DNA of 6,316 nucleotides from assembly GCA_023433985.1 (NCBI GenBank), contig JAEYTN010000284.1:1-6316 (forward strand). Reading direction: 5' to 3'. The DNA comes from Pseudomonadota bacterium. Lineage in GTDB: Bacteria > Pseudomonadota > Alphaproteobacteria > Rhizobiales > Devosiaceae. A program made the position numbers and the translations under genes. Under the pieces are notes generated by a model, which saw only the letters and a list, made by a program, of their open reading frames with translations, did no database searches and had not been told where the DNA came from. Below are positions 1 through 6,316 of this stretch, piece by piece (the first letter of the stretch is position 1; each line of letters begins with the position of its first letter).

Positions 1-708
1 GCCCAGGGCCAGGCAGATCTCGTTGTTGCCGAGGTCATCGATGTACTGGCTGGAGTGGAAGTAGCGGATGTGCGGCTTGATCGCCGTCAGCGCTTCCTCG
101 GCCTTGGCCAGGTCTTCCTCGCTCTCCGAGTTGGGGTCGAGGCCGAGATAGTGGAGCACGGTGCCCATGACCTCGGAGGGGCTGTCGAGCACCGCGATGC
201 CGCAGCCGGCGAGCTTCTCGGCATTCTCGGGCTTGAAGATCAGGTCCCAGCTGTCGACCGGAGCGGCATCGCCGAGGGCGGCGGTCACCTTGGCCGGGTT
301 GTAGCCGTAGCCGATGGTGTTGATCATGTACGGCACGCCGTGGCCGTTGTCCGGATCCTGGCCGGCGGCGGTGGCCATCACGGCAGGATCGAGGTTGCCG
401 AGGTTGGTGAGCTTGGACTTGTCGAGCGGCAGGATCAGGCCGGCCTTGATCTGGCGCTCGAGGAAGTTGCCCGAGGGCACCACGATGTCGTAGCCCGACG
501 AGCCGGCGAGCAGCTTGGCATCGACGATCTCGTTGTTGTCGTAGACGTCGTAGTTCACCTTGATGCCGGTCTGGGCCTCAAAGTTCGCTATGGTGTCCTC
601 GGCGATGTAGTCCGACCAGTTGTAGACGTTCAGCACCGCCTCTTCCTGCGCCAGCGCCGGCGTGGCGAGGAGCAGCGCGCCGAGCGCTACCATCAAGGAC
701 TTCGTCAT
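1..708 (-). CDS. potF: Putrescine-binding periplasmic protein, PotF family (C-terminus cut by window edge)
   Basis: This is the substrate-binding protein of a polyamine ABC importer; it captures putrescine or a related polyamine in the periplasm and hands it to the membrane permeases. The 236 visible residues start with a signal peptide (about 1-20, hydrophobic core, cleavage expected after ALA and before QEEAVL). The mature part follows E. coli PotF closely: YNWSDYI (29-35), YDVYDNNE (53-60), VVPSGNFLERQ (76-86), PVDSWDLI (150-157) and IRYFHSSQYIDDL (214-226). Equivalents of PotF pocket residues Trp37, Ser38, Asp39, Tyr40, Ser85 and Glu185 are present as W31, S32, D33, Y34, S79 and E179. C169 and C232 match the PotF cysteine pair. 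The family is about 370 residues, so roughly 130 lie outside the window. The ATG at 708 has a good ribosome binding site; an in-frame ATG at 693 would shorten the signal peptide. Family is certain from the match; exact ligand is inferred. Confidence 0.95.
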   Translation of the reverse strand, partial: MTKSLMVALGALLLATPALAQEEAVLNVYNWSDYIAEDTIANFEAQTGIKVNYDVYDNNEIVDAKLLAGSSGYDIVVPSGNFLERQIKAGLILPLDKSKLTNLGNLDPAVMATAAGQDPDNGHGVPYMINTIGYGYNPAKVTAALGDAAPVDSWDLIFKPENAEKLAGCGIAVLDSPSEVMGTVLHYLGLDPNSESEEDLAKAEEALTAIKPHIRYFHSSQYIDDLGNNEICLALG

Positions 709-715
709 TATGCAG

Positions 716-722
716 TCTCCCT
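716..722 (-). promoter_or_regulatory. Shine-Dalgarno site of the PotF-like gene
   Basis: On the minus strand these bases read AGGGAGA, seven bases before the ATG at 708. This supports that start over the in-frame ATG five codons further in, which would leave a shortened N-region before the hydrophobic core of the signal peptide. I found no convincing -35/-10 pair for this gene upstream. Confidence 0.7.
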
Positions 723-923
723 GTTATTGAGCGCGGCGGGGGGAGTGCCGCGCCTATGGAATGGCCGGCCCCGGCCGCTCCCATCCTGGCAGGGCAGGAC
801 GCGGAACGGACGGCGCCGGGATGGACCCCGCATGGCGCGGTGTCTCGGATTTCGGGTGGATGTGCGGGAGGAGAGGCCAAGCGACGCGTCAGCCGCGCCG
901 GGGAGAGAGGTGGTCGCGATGTA

Positions 924-935
924 CCCCGATCGGGG
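924..935. repeat. 12-bp perfect palindrome CCCCGATCGGGG
   Basis: The sequence CCCCGATCGGGG is identical on both strands and lies 8 bases left of the larger 944-962 palindrome, in the gap between the divergent genes. It could be part of a regulator binding region, but in GC-rich DNA a 12-bp palindrome can occur by chance, so its role is unproven. Confidence 0.35.
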
Positions 936-943
936 CGCGCATC

Positions 944-962
944 GATCCGGAGGCTCCGGATC
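944..962. promoter_or_regulatory. Candidate operator: 19-bp perfect palindrome
   Basis: GATCCGGAG-G-CTCCGGATC has two perfect 9-bp arms around a single central base at 953. It sits near the middle of the divergent region, 236 bases from the PotF-like start and 211 bases from the psuG GTG start. This symmetry is typical of a site for a dimeric transcription factor; the single-base loop makes an RNA hairpin or terminator unlikely, and no T-run follows on either strand. The regulator is unknown and none is encoded in the window. Confidence 0.5.
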
Positions 963-1000
963 AACAGTGACCGTACTCAGTGAAGTGCCCTTCCCCGCCT

Positions 1001-1010
1001 GGAGCCTCCG
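1001..1010. promoter_or_regulatory. Possible second operator copy sharing the GGAGNCTCC core
   Basis: GGAGCCTCCG here is the exact reverse complement of 948-957 inside the 19-bp palindrome. Its own core GGAG-C-CTCC (1001-1009) is again palindromic around one base. The centres, 953 and 1005, are 52 bp apart, close to five turns of B-DNA, so two bound dimers would face the same side of the helix. The outer arms of the first site are not conserved here, so it would be a weaker site. A regulatory role is inferred. Confidence 0.35.
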
Positions 1011-1111
1011 CAACGGGCCGAAACCTAGTGGCAAATCACCGGTCGGGCAAGCGCTATGGCCCGCCTTCGACAACGCGCGCATCCCTGTCGCGGCACCGCC
1101 CGCCGCGGCGG

Positions 1112-1138
1112 TTGCGTCGGCGGCAAATCCGGTACAAT
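1112..1138 (+). promoter_or_regulatory. Possible sigma70-type promoter of psuG
   Basis: A TTGCGT hexamer (1112-1117) and a near-consensus TACAAT hexamer (1133-1138) are separated by 15 bases, shorter than the usual 16-18. The -10 box stands out in very GC-rich surroundings. It predicts transcription from about 1145, giving a leader of some 28 bases before the GTG at 1173 and ruling out the ATG at 1137, which overlaps the box. The short spacer keeps confidence moderate. Confidence 0.4.
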
Positions 1139-1172
1139 GAAGCGCTCATATCCAAGAACCCACGAGCATCCC

Positions 1173-2083
<911 letters not shown>

Positions 2084-2087
<4 letters not shown>

Positions 2088-2974
2088 GCCCGAGCCCGCG
2101 CGTCATCGTCATCGGCGACGTCATGACCGACGTCATCGTCATCCCCGAGGGGCCGATGGTGCGCGGCTCCGACCGACGGGCGCGGATCAACACCCGGCCG
2201 GGTGGCTCGGGCGCCAACCAGGCGGTGTGGTTCGGCTCGATGGGCACGCGCGTCAGCTTCGTGGCGCGCGTCGGCGCCAAGGACAAGCCGCATCTCGAGG
2301 CCTACTTCAAGGGCTTTCACGTCGACCCGGTGCTGATCGCCGATGCCGAGAAGGCCTCCGGCATGCTGGTCACCATCATCGATCCCGACGGCGAGCGCAG
2401 CTTCCTCACCGATCGCGGCGCCAACCTCGATCTCAGCCACTCCGACATGCCGGTGTGGCTGCTCGACGACACACGCCTCGTCGTCGTCTCGGGCTACTCG
2501 CTGTTCGCCGAGCACCCGCGCGGCGCGGTGCAGTGGATGGCCAGCGAAGCCAGGCGCCGCCACATCCCGGTGGTGGTCGACGCTGCGTCGGTCGGCTTCG
2601 TCGAGGAGGTCGGGCCGCAGAGCTTCCTCGAGTGGACGGCCGGCTTTTCGACCCTCTTCGCCAACGCCGACGAGGCGACGGCGCTCTCGGGCAGCATTGA
2701 CCTCGAAACCCAGTTCGCGCGGCTTACGCCCAACTACGGGCGGGTGGTGATCAAGCTCGGCCCCGAAGGCGCGGCACTCGGCAATGCTGCCGGCCTCCGC
2801 GTCAGCCTGCCGGCGCCGAAGGTCGAGGTGGTCGATACCACCGGCGCCGGCGATGCCTTCGCGGCCGGCTTCCTCAGCGCCGAACTTGAGGGCGAACCGA
2901 TCGAAGCCTGCCTGAAGCGCGGTATCGAGGCTGGCGCCGCAGCCGTGGCGCAAATCGGCGGGCAGCCGGACTAG
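2084..2974 (+). CDS. PfkB-family carbohydrate kinase, probable pseudouridine kinase (PsuK role)
   Basis: This 296-residue ribokinase-fold enzyme would transfer phosphate from ATP to the 5'-hydroxyl of pseudouridine, producing the PsuG substrate. Visible landmarks, in order: the N-terminal strand with IGDVMTD (10-16, Asp16 a likely sugar ligand), PfkB signature 1 around RPGGSGANQA (38-47), NADEA (194-198), KLGPEG (224-229), and signature 2 DTTGAGDAFAAGF (251-263) with anion hole GAGD and catalytic base Asp257. Length fits the family. Translation starts at an ATG overlapping the psuG stop (ATGA) with only a weak G-rich upstream site, so expression is probably coupled. PfkB membership is clear from motifs. 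The pseudouridine substrate is inferred from the psuG link; the sequence outside the motifs does not closely resemble E. coli PsuK, so another nucleoside or sugar kinase activity cannot be excluded. Confidence 0.9.
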
Positions 2975-2975
2975 C

Positions 2976-3593
2976 TCATTCCGTCTCGATCTCGCACCAG
3001 ACCAGCGGTTCGACCTTGAAGTCGCCGCGGTTGCCCTCGATGTCGCCCAGTTCCGATACGAGATGGTCGCGCACGGCTTCCACCGTCGGGTGCGGCGCCG
3101 TAAGGTCGCAGCCACGGGCGAGCTGGTACTTGTCGTTGTCGGCTTTGGCGACTTCGTTGCCCGCCTCGGTGATCGACTGCAGTACGCGCAGCAGCTTGCC
3201 GTCCCTGTCGAAGTAGAGGCGCCCTTCCCGGCTCAGCGCCGAACCGGTGGCGCCTTCGGCCATGTTGGGCGAGCTCATCACCGAGTAGAGGAAGGCCAGC
3301 GTGCCGTCGGCGCGGTAGCATGAGGTATCGGTCTGCGTCGCGATGGCGTCGATCAGCCAGGTCTGCACCAGCACCGAAGCGGCCTCGTCGCCGCCGTCGT
3401 GGAACTCGAAATGGTCGGCATAGCCGCCATCGAAGTTGCGCCGCCAGCCGGTCCAGTCATTCGGCGCGGCCTCCAGCATGGTGGTGCACGCAGCCCAGGC
3501 CGAGCGCACCTCCTCGATCGCGGCGTCCTGCGCCGCTGCGGCGGACGGGGCGAGAACGAGCGCGAGGGCGAGGGCGAGGAGCAGGTGGCGCAT
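2976..3593 (-). CDS. Exported four-cysteine protein of unknown function
   Basis: I do not recognise this 205-residue protein. It begins with a clear signal peptide (MRH, then a Leu/Ala core, cleavage expected near residue 21-22 before QDAAIEE) and has no further membrane segment, so it should be periplasmic or secreted. No lipobox cysteine is seen. The mature chain has exactly four cysteines, C36, C92, C162 and C200, which could form two disulfides. Other landmarks are the aromatic WTGWRRNFDGGYADHFEF (47-64) and GRLYFDRDGKLLR (124-136). The start at 3593 is chosen for its strong GGAGG five bases upstream and because the signal peptide begins there; an in-frame ATG at 3611 would add six residues. 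It is the last gene of the ABC-transporter operon, starting 35 bases after the permease stop, so it may serve that transporter. Its stop is one base from that of the convergent kinase gene. Confidence 0.85.
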   Translation of the reverse strand: MRHLLLALALALVLAPSAAAAQDAAIEEVRSAWAACTTMLEAAPNDWTGWRRNFDGGYADHFEFHDGGDEAASVLVQTWLIDAIATQTDTSCYRADGTLAFLYSVMSSPNMAEGATGSALSREGRLYFDRDGKLLRVLQSITEAGNEVAKADNDKYQLARGCDLTAPHPTVEAVRDHLVSELGDIEGNRGDFKVEPLVWCEIETE

Positions 3594-3598
3594 GGGAA

Positions 3599-3620
3599 CC
3601 TCCGGGGTCATCCCCCGAGG
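3599..3620 (-). promoter_or_regulatory. Hairpin covering the ribosome binding site of the exported-protein gene
   Basis: In minus-strand RNA, CCUC-G-GGGG (3620-3612) can pair with CCCC-G-GAGG (3607-3599) around an AUGA loop, with one internal G/G mismatch. The 3' arm contains most of the GGAGG Shine-Dalgarno site (3603-3599) of the gene starting at 3593. The permease stop (3631-3629) is eight bases upstream of the stem, so a terminating ribosome would cover and open it. This suggests translational coupling to the permease. No U-run follows, so it is not an intrinsic terminator. The pairing is visible in the sequence; the regulation is inferred. Confidence 0.5.
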
Positions 3621-3628
3621 GTACCGGA

Positions 3629-6172
3629 TCACTCCTCCCGGAGGAAGCGCGCCGGTCGCGTCGAAAGCGCCGACCACGTCGTGAGCGTCCCGACCGCGAT
3701 GGTCAGCGCCACCGTGCCGAGCACGACCCACACGATGAGCGTCGGATCCACCCAGAAGCCGATCTCGAGCACGAACTCGACGAAGGCCCAGGTCCCCGCG
3801 AGGCCGAGGCCCGCCGCCAGCACCGCCGCGAGCAGGCCGAGCAGCCCGTACTCGACGAGATAGGCGCGCACCACGTCGCCGCGGGTTGCGCCCAGCACCT
3901 TCATCACCACCGCGTCCGCTTCCCGTTGCCGTCGCCCGGCGGCCATCGCGCCTGCCAGCACCAGGACGCCCGAAATCACGGCGAGCCCGCCGATCACTTC
4001 GACGGCGGCAGTGACGTTGCCGAGAATGGCGGCGAAGCTCTCGAGCGCCTCGCCCACCGGCAGGAACAGCAGGTCGGGGAACTCCGCCACCAGCCTGCCT
4101 TGCAGTTCCCGCTCGCTCCCGGGGGCGGCCTTCATCAGGCCCAGGTAGCTGATGTCGAAATCCGCAAACGCATTGGGCGAGAACACGAAGCCGAAATTCA
4201 CGCTGCCCGAGCGCCAGGCATAGTCGCGGAAACTGGCGATCTTCGCCGTCACCTCCTGCCCGAACACCAGAAGCTTCAGTTCGTCGCCGAGCTTCAACCC
4301 GAGCGGCTCGCGCAGCCGGTCGAACACCGAGACCTGCGGCTCCCCGTCATAACCGGCCGGCCACCACGCACCCTGGGTGAGCGTCGATTGCTCCGGGAGC
4401 GTAGGCGAGGAGGTGAGCGGAATCTCCTCCTCGAACACCCAGCCGAATTCGGGCGGCGCCGTCACGCCCCGCTCCGCCACGGGCACGCCGTTCACGCTTT
4501 CGATCTTGCCGCGCATCATCGGCACCGACTGGAAATCGGTGACGCCCGGGTCGGCCGCCGAAAAGTCGGCCAGCGACTGGGCCTCGTCCGCGAACAGGTC
4601 CATGAACACGAAGCTCGGTGCGTTGGGGATCGACTCGCGGCTCAACTGGTGGCGCAGGTTGCCGTCGATCAGGGCGATCAGCAGCAGCAGCGCGAGGCCC
4701 AGCCCCAGCGACAGGATGACGATCGGCGCCGGCGCGCCCGGCCGGTGGATGGATTTGAGCGCATTGCGCAGGGCCGCGTTCGGCAATGGCGGCACGAGGC
4801 GCAGCAGCGCCTGCATCCCCCACGCGGCGAGCCGCAGCACGAGGAAGGCGCCGAGCACCGCGCCTGCATACCAGAGCACCAGCACCGGTCGTCCGGTAGT
4901 GAGCGCCGCGAGGCCGAAAATGCCGAGCGCCGCAATGCCGAGCGGCAGCCACAGGCCGGGCCGCAGATAGTCGCGCCAGCCGAGGCCGCCTTCCACTGCC
5001 GAGCCGGCCGAGCGGAACAGCAGCGCCGGCTTCAGCTTCTGCGCCCGCCTGAGCGGCAGGTACCCGAAGGCGAAGCCGACCAGCAGCCCGAAGCCCCCGG
5101 CCATGGCCAGCGTGCCGGGATCGAGCACCGCCGGCAGCGCGAGGCCGATCAGGCCACCGAGGATCGGCAGCGCCACCAGCGTCAGCAGGCCGCCCAGGAT
5201 CAGGCCGAGCACGATGCCGACCGACGTCAGCAGCATTACCTGGACCAGGAAATGCGCCATTACCTGCCTTCCGGTGGCGCCGAGCGCCTTCATCGTCGCG
5301 ATGGACCGCTGCCGCTCGGTCACGTAGGCGGCGATGGCGTTCGACACGCCGACCCCACCCACCAGCAGCGAGCTCAGCCCCACCACGATCAGGAAGCGGC
5401 CGAAAATGTCGAAGAAGCGCGCGAGGTCGGCCGTGGCGTCGCGTGGGGCATTGATCTTGAACCCGGCCGACGGGAACGCGGTGCGGATCGCCTGCGCGGC
5501 GGCATCGAACGTCGTCCCGGGCTCGAGCAGCAGCTTGTTGTGAAACTGCGCCAGCACCCCGGGCTCGATGATGCCGGTCGCGGCCAGTCCTTCGATGGAG
5601 ATCAGCACCGGGATACCGACCCCTACGGTGCTGGTCAGCTGATCCGGCAGGCTGCCGATCACCCCCTGCACCACGAAACCGATGTTCTCGATCGTCACGG
5701 TGTCGCCGATGCCGACCCCAAGCCGGTCGAGCAGCAGCGAGTCCGCGACGAGCCCGAAGGCCTGGCCCGCAGGAGCGGTGAGGCGCGCGATCGTCGCCTC
5801 GCTCCCTTCCACCGTCGCCGCCCCCACCAGCGGGTAGTTGCCGTCGACGGCACGGATCGAGATGAACGCACTGGCGGTCTCGCTGTTGGCTCGCCCCAGC
5901 ACCTCCACCTGTTCGCTCAGCGTGCCGAGCGTCGCGAAGATTGTCTTCTCGTCTTCGGTTGCCGAACGATAGGACAGCGTCGCGTCGAGGTCGCCGCCCA
6001 GCAGCACCCGGGCATCGCGCAGCAGCGCCGATTGCAGCGCCGCGCTCACCGACCCGACGATCGTGATCGTGCCGACCCCCAGCGCCAGGCAGGCGAGCAC
6101 GATGGTGAAGCGCCGCAGGTCGCCGCGGAGGTCCCGGAAGGCGACGCGCAGCCAGCCCCCGAGCGCGCTCAT
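3629..6172 (-). CDS. ABC transporter permease, FtsX/MacB-type, YbbP-like
   Basis: This 847-residue inner-membrane protein has the architecture of E. coli YbbP (about 800 residues). A first TM helix (about 22-46) is followed by a periplasmic MacB-like domain (about 50-250). Then come an FtsX unit with three helices (258-283, 310-340, 352-374), a middle helix group (408-425, 430-455, 482-503), a second periplasmic domain (about 505-715), and a C-terminal FtsX unit (720-745, 772-795, 810-835). Each FtsX unit has the cytoplasmic coupling segment expected to contact the ATPase: ERQRSIATMKALGAT (286-300) and RRQREADAVVMKVLGAT (747-763). Proteins of this type usually do mechanical or extraction work on envelope molecules rather than classical import. 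The ATG at 6172 overlaps the upstream ATPase stop (ATGA), which fixes the start. The long domain layout argues against LolC/E or FtsX itself; the substrate is unknown. Confidence 0.93.
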   Translation of the reverse strand: MSALGGWLRVAFRDLRGDLRRFTIVLACLALGVGTITIVGSVSAALQSALLRDARVLLGGDLDATLSYRSATEDEKTIFATLGTLSEQVEVLGRANSETASAFISIRAVDGNYPLVGAATVEGSEATIARLTAPAGQAFGLVADSLLLDRLGVGIGDTVTIENIGFVVQGVIGSLPDQLTSTVGVGIPVLISIEGLAATGIIEPGVLAQFHNKLLLEPGTTFDAAAQAIRTAFPSAGFKINAPRDATADLARFFDIFGRFLIVVGLSSLLVGGVGVSNAIAAYVTERQRSIATMKALGATGRQVMAHFLVQVMLLTSVGIVLGLILGGLLTLVALPILGGLIGLALPAVLDPGTLAMAGGFGLLVGFAFGYLPLRRAQKLKPALLFRSAGSAVEGGLGWRDYLRPGLWLPLGIAALGIFGLAALTTGRPVLVLWYAGAVLGAFLVLRLAAWGMQALLRLVPPLPNAALRNALKSIHRPGAPAPIVILSLGLGLALLLLIALIDGNLRHQLSRESIPNAPSFVFMDLFADEAQSLADFSAADPGVTDFQSVPMMRGKIESVNGVPVAERGVTAPPEFGWVFEEEIPLTSSPTLPEQSTLTQGAWWPAGYDGEPQVSVFDRLREPLGLKLGDELKLLVFGQEVTAKIASFRDYAWRSGSVNFGFVFSPNAFADFDISYLGLMKAAPGSERELQGRLVAEFPDLLFLPVGEALESFAAILGNVTAAVEVIGGLAVISGVLVLAGAMAAGRRQREADAVVMKVLGATRGDVVRAYLVEYGLLGLLAAVLAAGLGLAGTWAFVEFVLEIGFWVDPTLIVWVVLGTVALTIAVGTLTTWSALSTRPARFLREE

Positions 6173-6316
6173 GCGTCCGCCATCGCGCTCAGGCGGCCCT
6201 CGTTCATGCGCAGCACCCGATCCGCCTGCTTCGCCAGCGACGGATCGTGCGTGATCAGCAGGATCGATGTGCCGCGCTCCCTCGCCAGGCGGAACATCAG
6301 CCCGATCACGTGAGCG
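6169..6316 (-). CDS. ABC transporter ATP-binding protein, C-terminal end (YbbA/LolD type, partial)
   Basis: Only the last 48 residues are inside the window; the Walker motifs and signature motif lie beyond the right edge. The visible part has the strand and switch region SILLITHDPSLAKQADRVL followed by RMNEGRL, the normal end of a MacB/LolD/YbbA-type nucleotide-binding domain, with the H-loop histidine in THD. The stop codon overlaps the permease start (ATGA), so the two subunits are translationally coupled and form one transporter. Pairing with a YbbP-like permease makes a YbbA-like identity the best guess, but subfamily cannot be settled from this fragment. Confidence 0.88.
   Translation of the reverse strand, partial: AHVIGLMFRLARERGTSILLITHDPSLAKQADRVLRMNEGRLSAMADA

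Larger units (their letters stand above)
709..1172. other. Divergent intergenic control region, no gene
   Basis: This 464-base stretch separates the PotF-like gene (leftward) from psuG (rightward). The open frames crossing it have arginine- and proline-rich translations without recognisable motifs and run into the neighbouring genes in the wrong frame, so I regard it as non-coding. It holds several symmetric elements: CCCCGATCGGGG at 924-935, a 19-bp palindrome at 944-962 and a related core at 1001-1009. It also has a CAGTGA direct repeat (965-970 and 978-983) and a GGCCGG/CCGGCC inverted repeat at 763-776. A TACAAT box lies at 1133-1138. I see no tRNA, no known riboswitch pattern and no hairpin followed by a T-run. 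Confidence 0.75.

Noticed and set aside
784..799. TCCTG/CAGGA inverted repeat that might form a hairpin in the PotF-like leader.
   Set aside because: The five-base stem is short, lacks a T-run and has no related copy; such pairs are common by chance in this composition.
944..962. Reading the 19-bp palindrome as a transcription terminator.
   Set aside because: A one-base loop cannot form a stable full hairpin, no T-run follows on either strand, and it lies upstream of both divergent genes rather than after a gene.
756..983. Small open frames of 69-75 codons in the intergenic region.
   Set aside because: No ribosome binding site fits their starts, composition is Arg/Gly/Pro-rich, and two overlapping frames look equally good, as expected by chance in GC-rich DNA.
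55..1140. A 361-codon plus-strand open frame across the left gene and the intergenic region.
   Set aside because: It is antisense to the clearly recognised PotF-like gene, and the part beyond 708 is arginine/proline-rich with no motif.
3320..6313. A 997-codon open frame on the plus strand, antisense to the ABC permease.
   Set aside because: Its translation is a low-complexity mix of Arg, His, Gln, Glu and Pro with no domain, which is what the reverse strand of GC-rich coding DNA gives. The opposite strand encodes a complete 10-TM permease with ATGA coupling.

Overview
This is a high-GC stretch of bacterial chromosome, most likely from an alphaproteobacterium of the Hyphomicrobiales (Rhizobiales) type. 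That placement is an inference from base composition and gene content, not from a marker gene. Five protein-coding genes plus one gene end fill nearly the whole window. No mobile element, CRISPR array, tRNA or rRNA was seen. Both window edges cut genes.

Left part (1-708, minus strand): the N-terminal 236 residues of a periplasmic putrescine-binding protein of the PotF family. It has a signal peptide, the ligand-pocket WSDY motif and the two cysteines of the family. Its C-terminal part, and presumably the rest of a Pot-type ABC importer, lie beyond the left edge.

Divergent regulatory region (709-1172): about 460 bases with no credible gene. It carries a perfect 19-bp odd-centred palindrome (944-962), a second copy of its GGAGNCTCC core 52 bp away (1001-1009), a CCCCGATCGGGG palindrome (924-935), and a possible promoter whose -10 box (1133-1138) favours a GTG start for the next gene.

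Middle part (1173-2974, plus strand): a two-gene pseudouridine-catabolism operon. PsuG (pseudouridine-5'-phosphate glycosidase) has all recognised catalytic residues. It is joined by an ATGA overlap to a PfkB-family kinase, the probable pseudouridine kinase. Together they would phosphorylate pseudouridine and split it into uracil and ribose 5-phosphate. No pseudouridine transporter is visible.

Right part (2976-6316, minus strand): an operon reading leftwards, convergent with the kinase gene (one base between the stop codons). It contains the end of an ABC ATPase (YbbA/LolD type), a 10-TM FtsX/MacB-type permease resembling E. coli YbbP (ATGA overlap), and a 205-residue exported protein of unknown function with four cysteines. 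The last gene has a strong Shine-Dalgarno site that sits in a predicted hairpin just after the permease stop, suggesting translational coupling.

Most of the window is ordinary metabolism and transport. The points that most deserve a second look are the unknown exported protein tied to a YbbAP-type transporter, its sequestered ribosome binding site, and the paired palindromes in the divergent control region.
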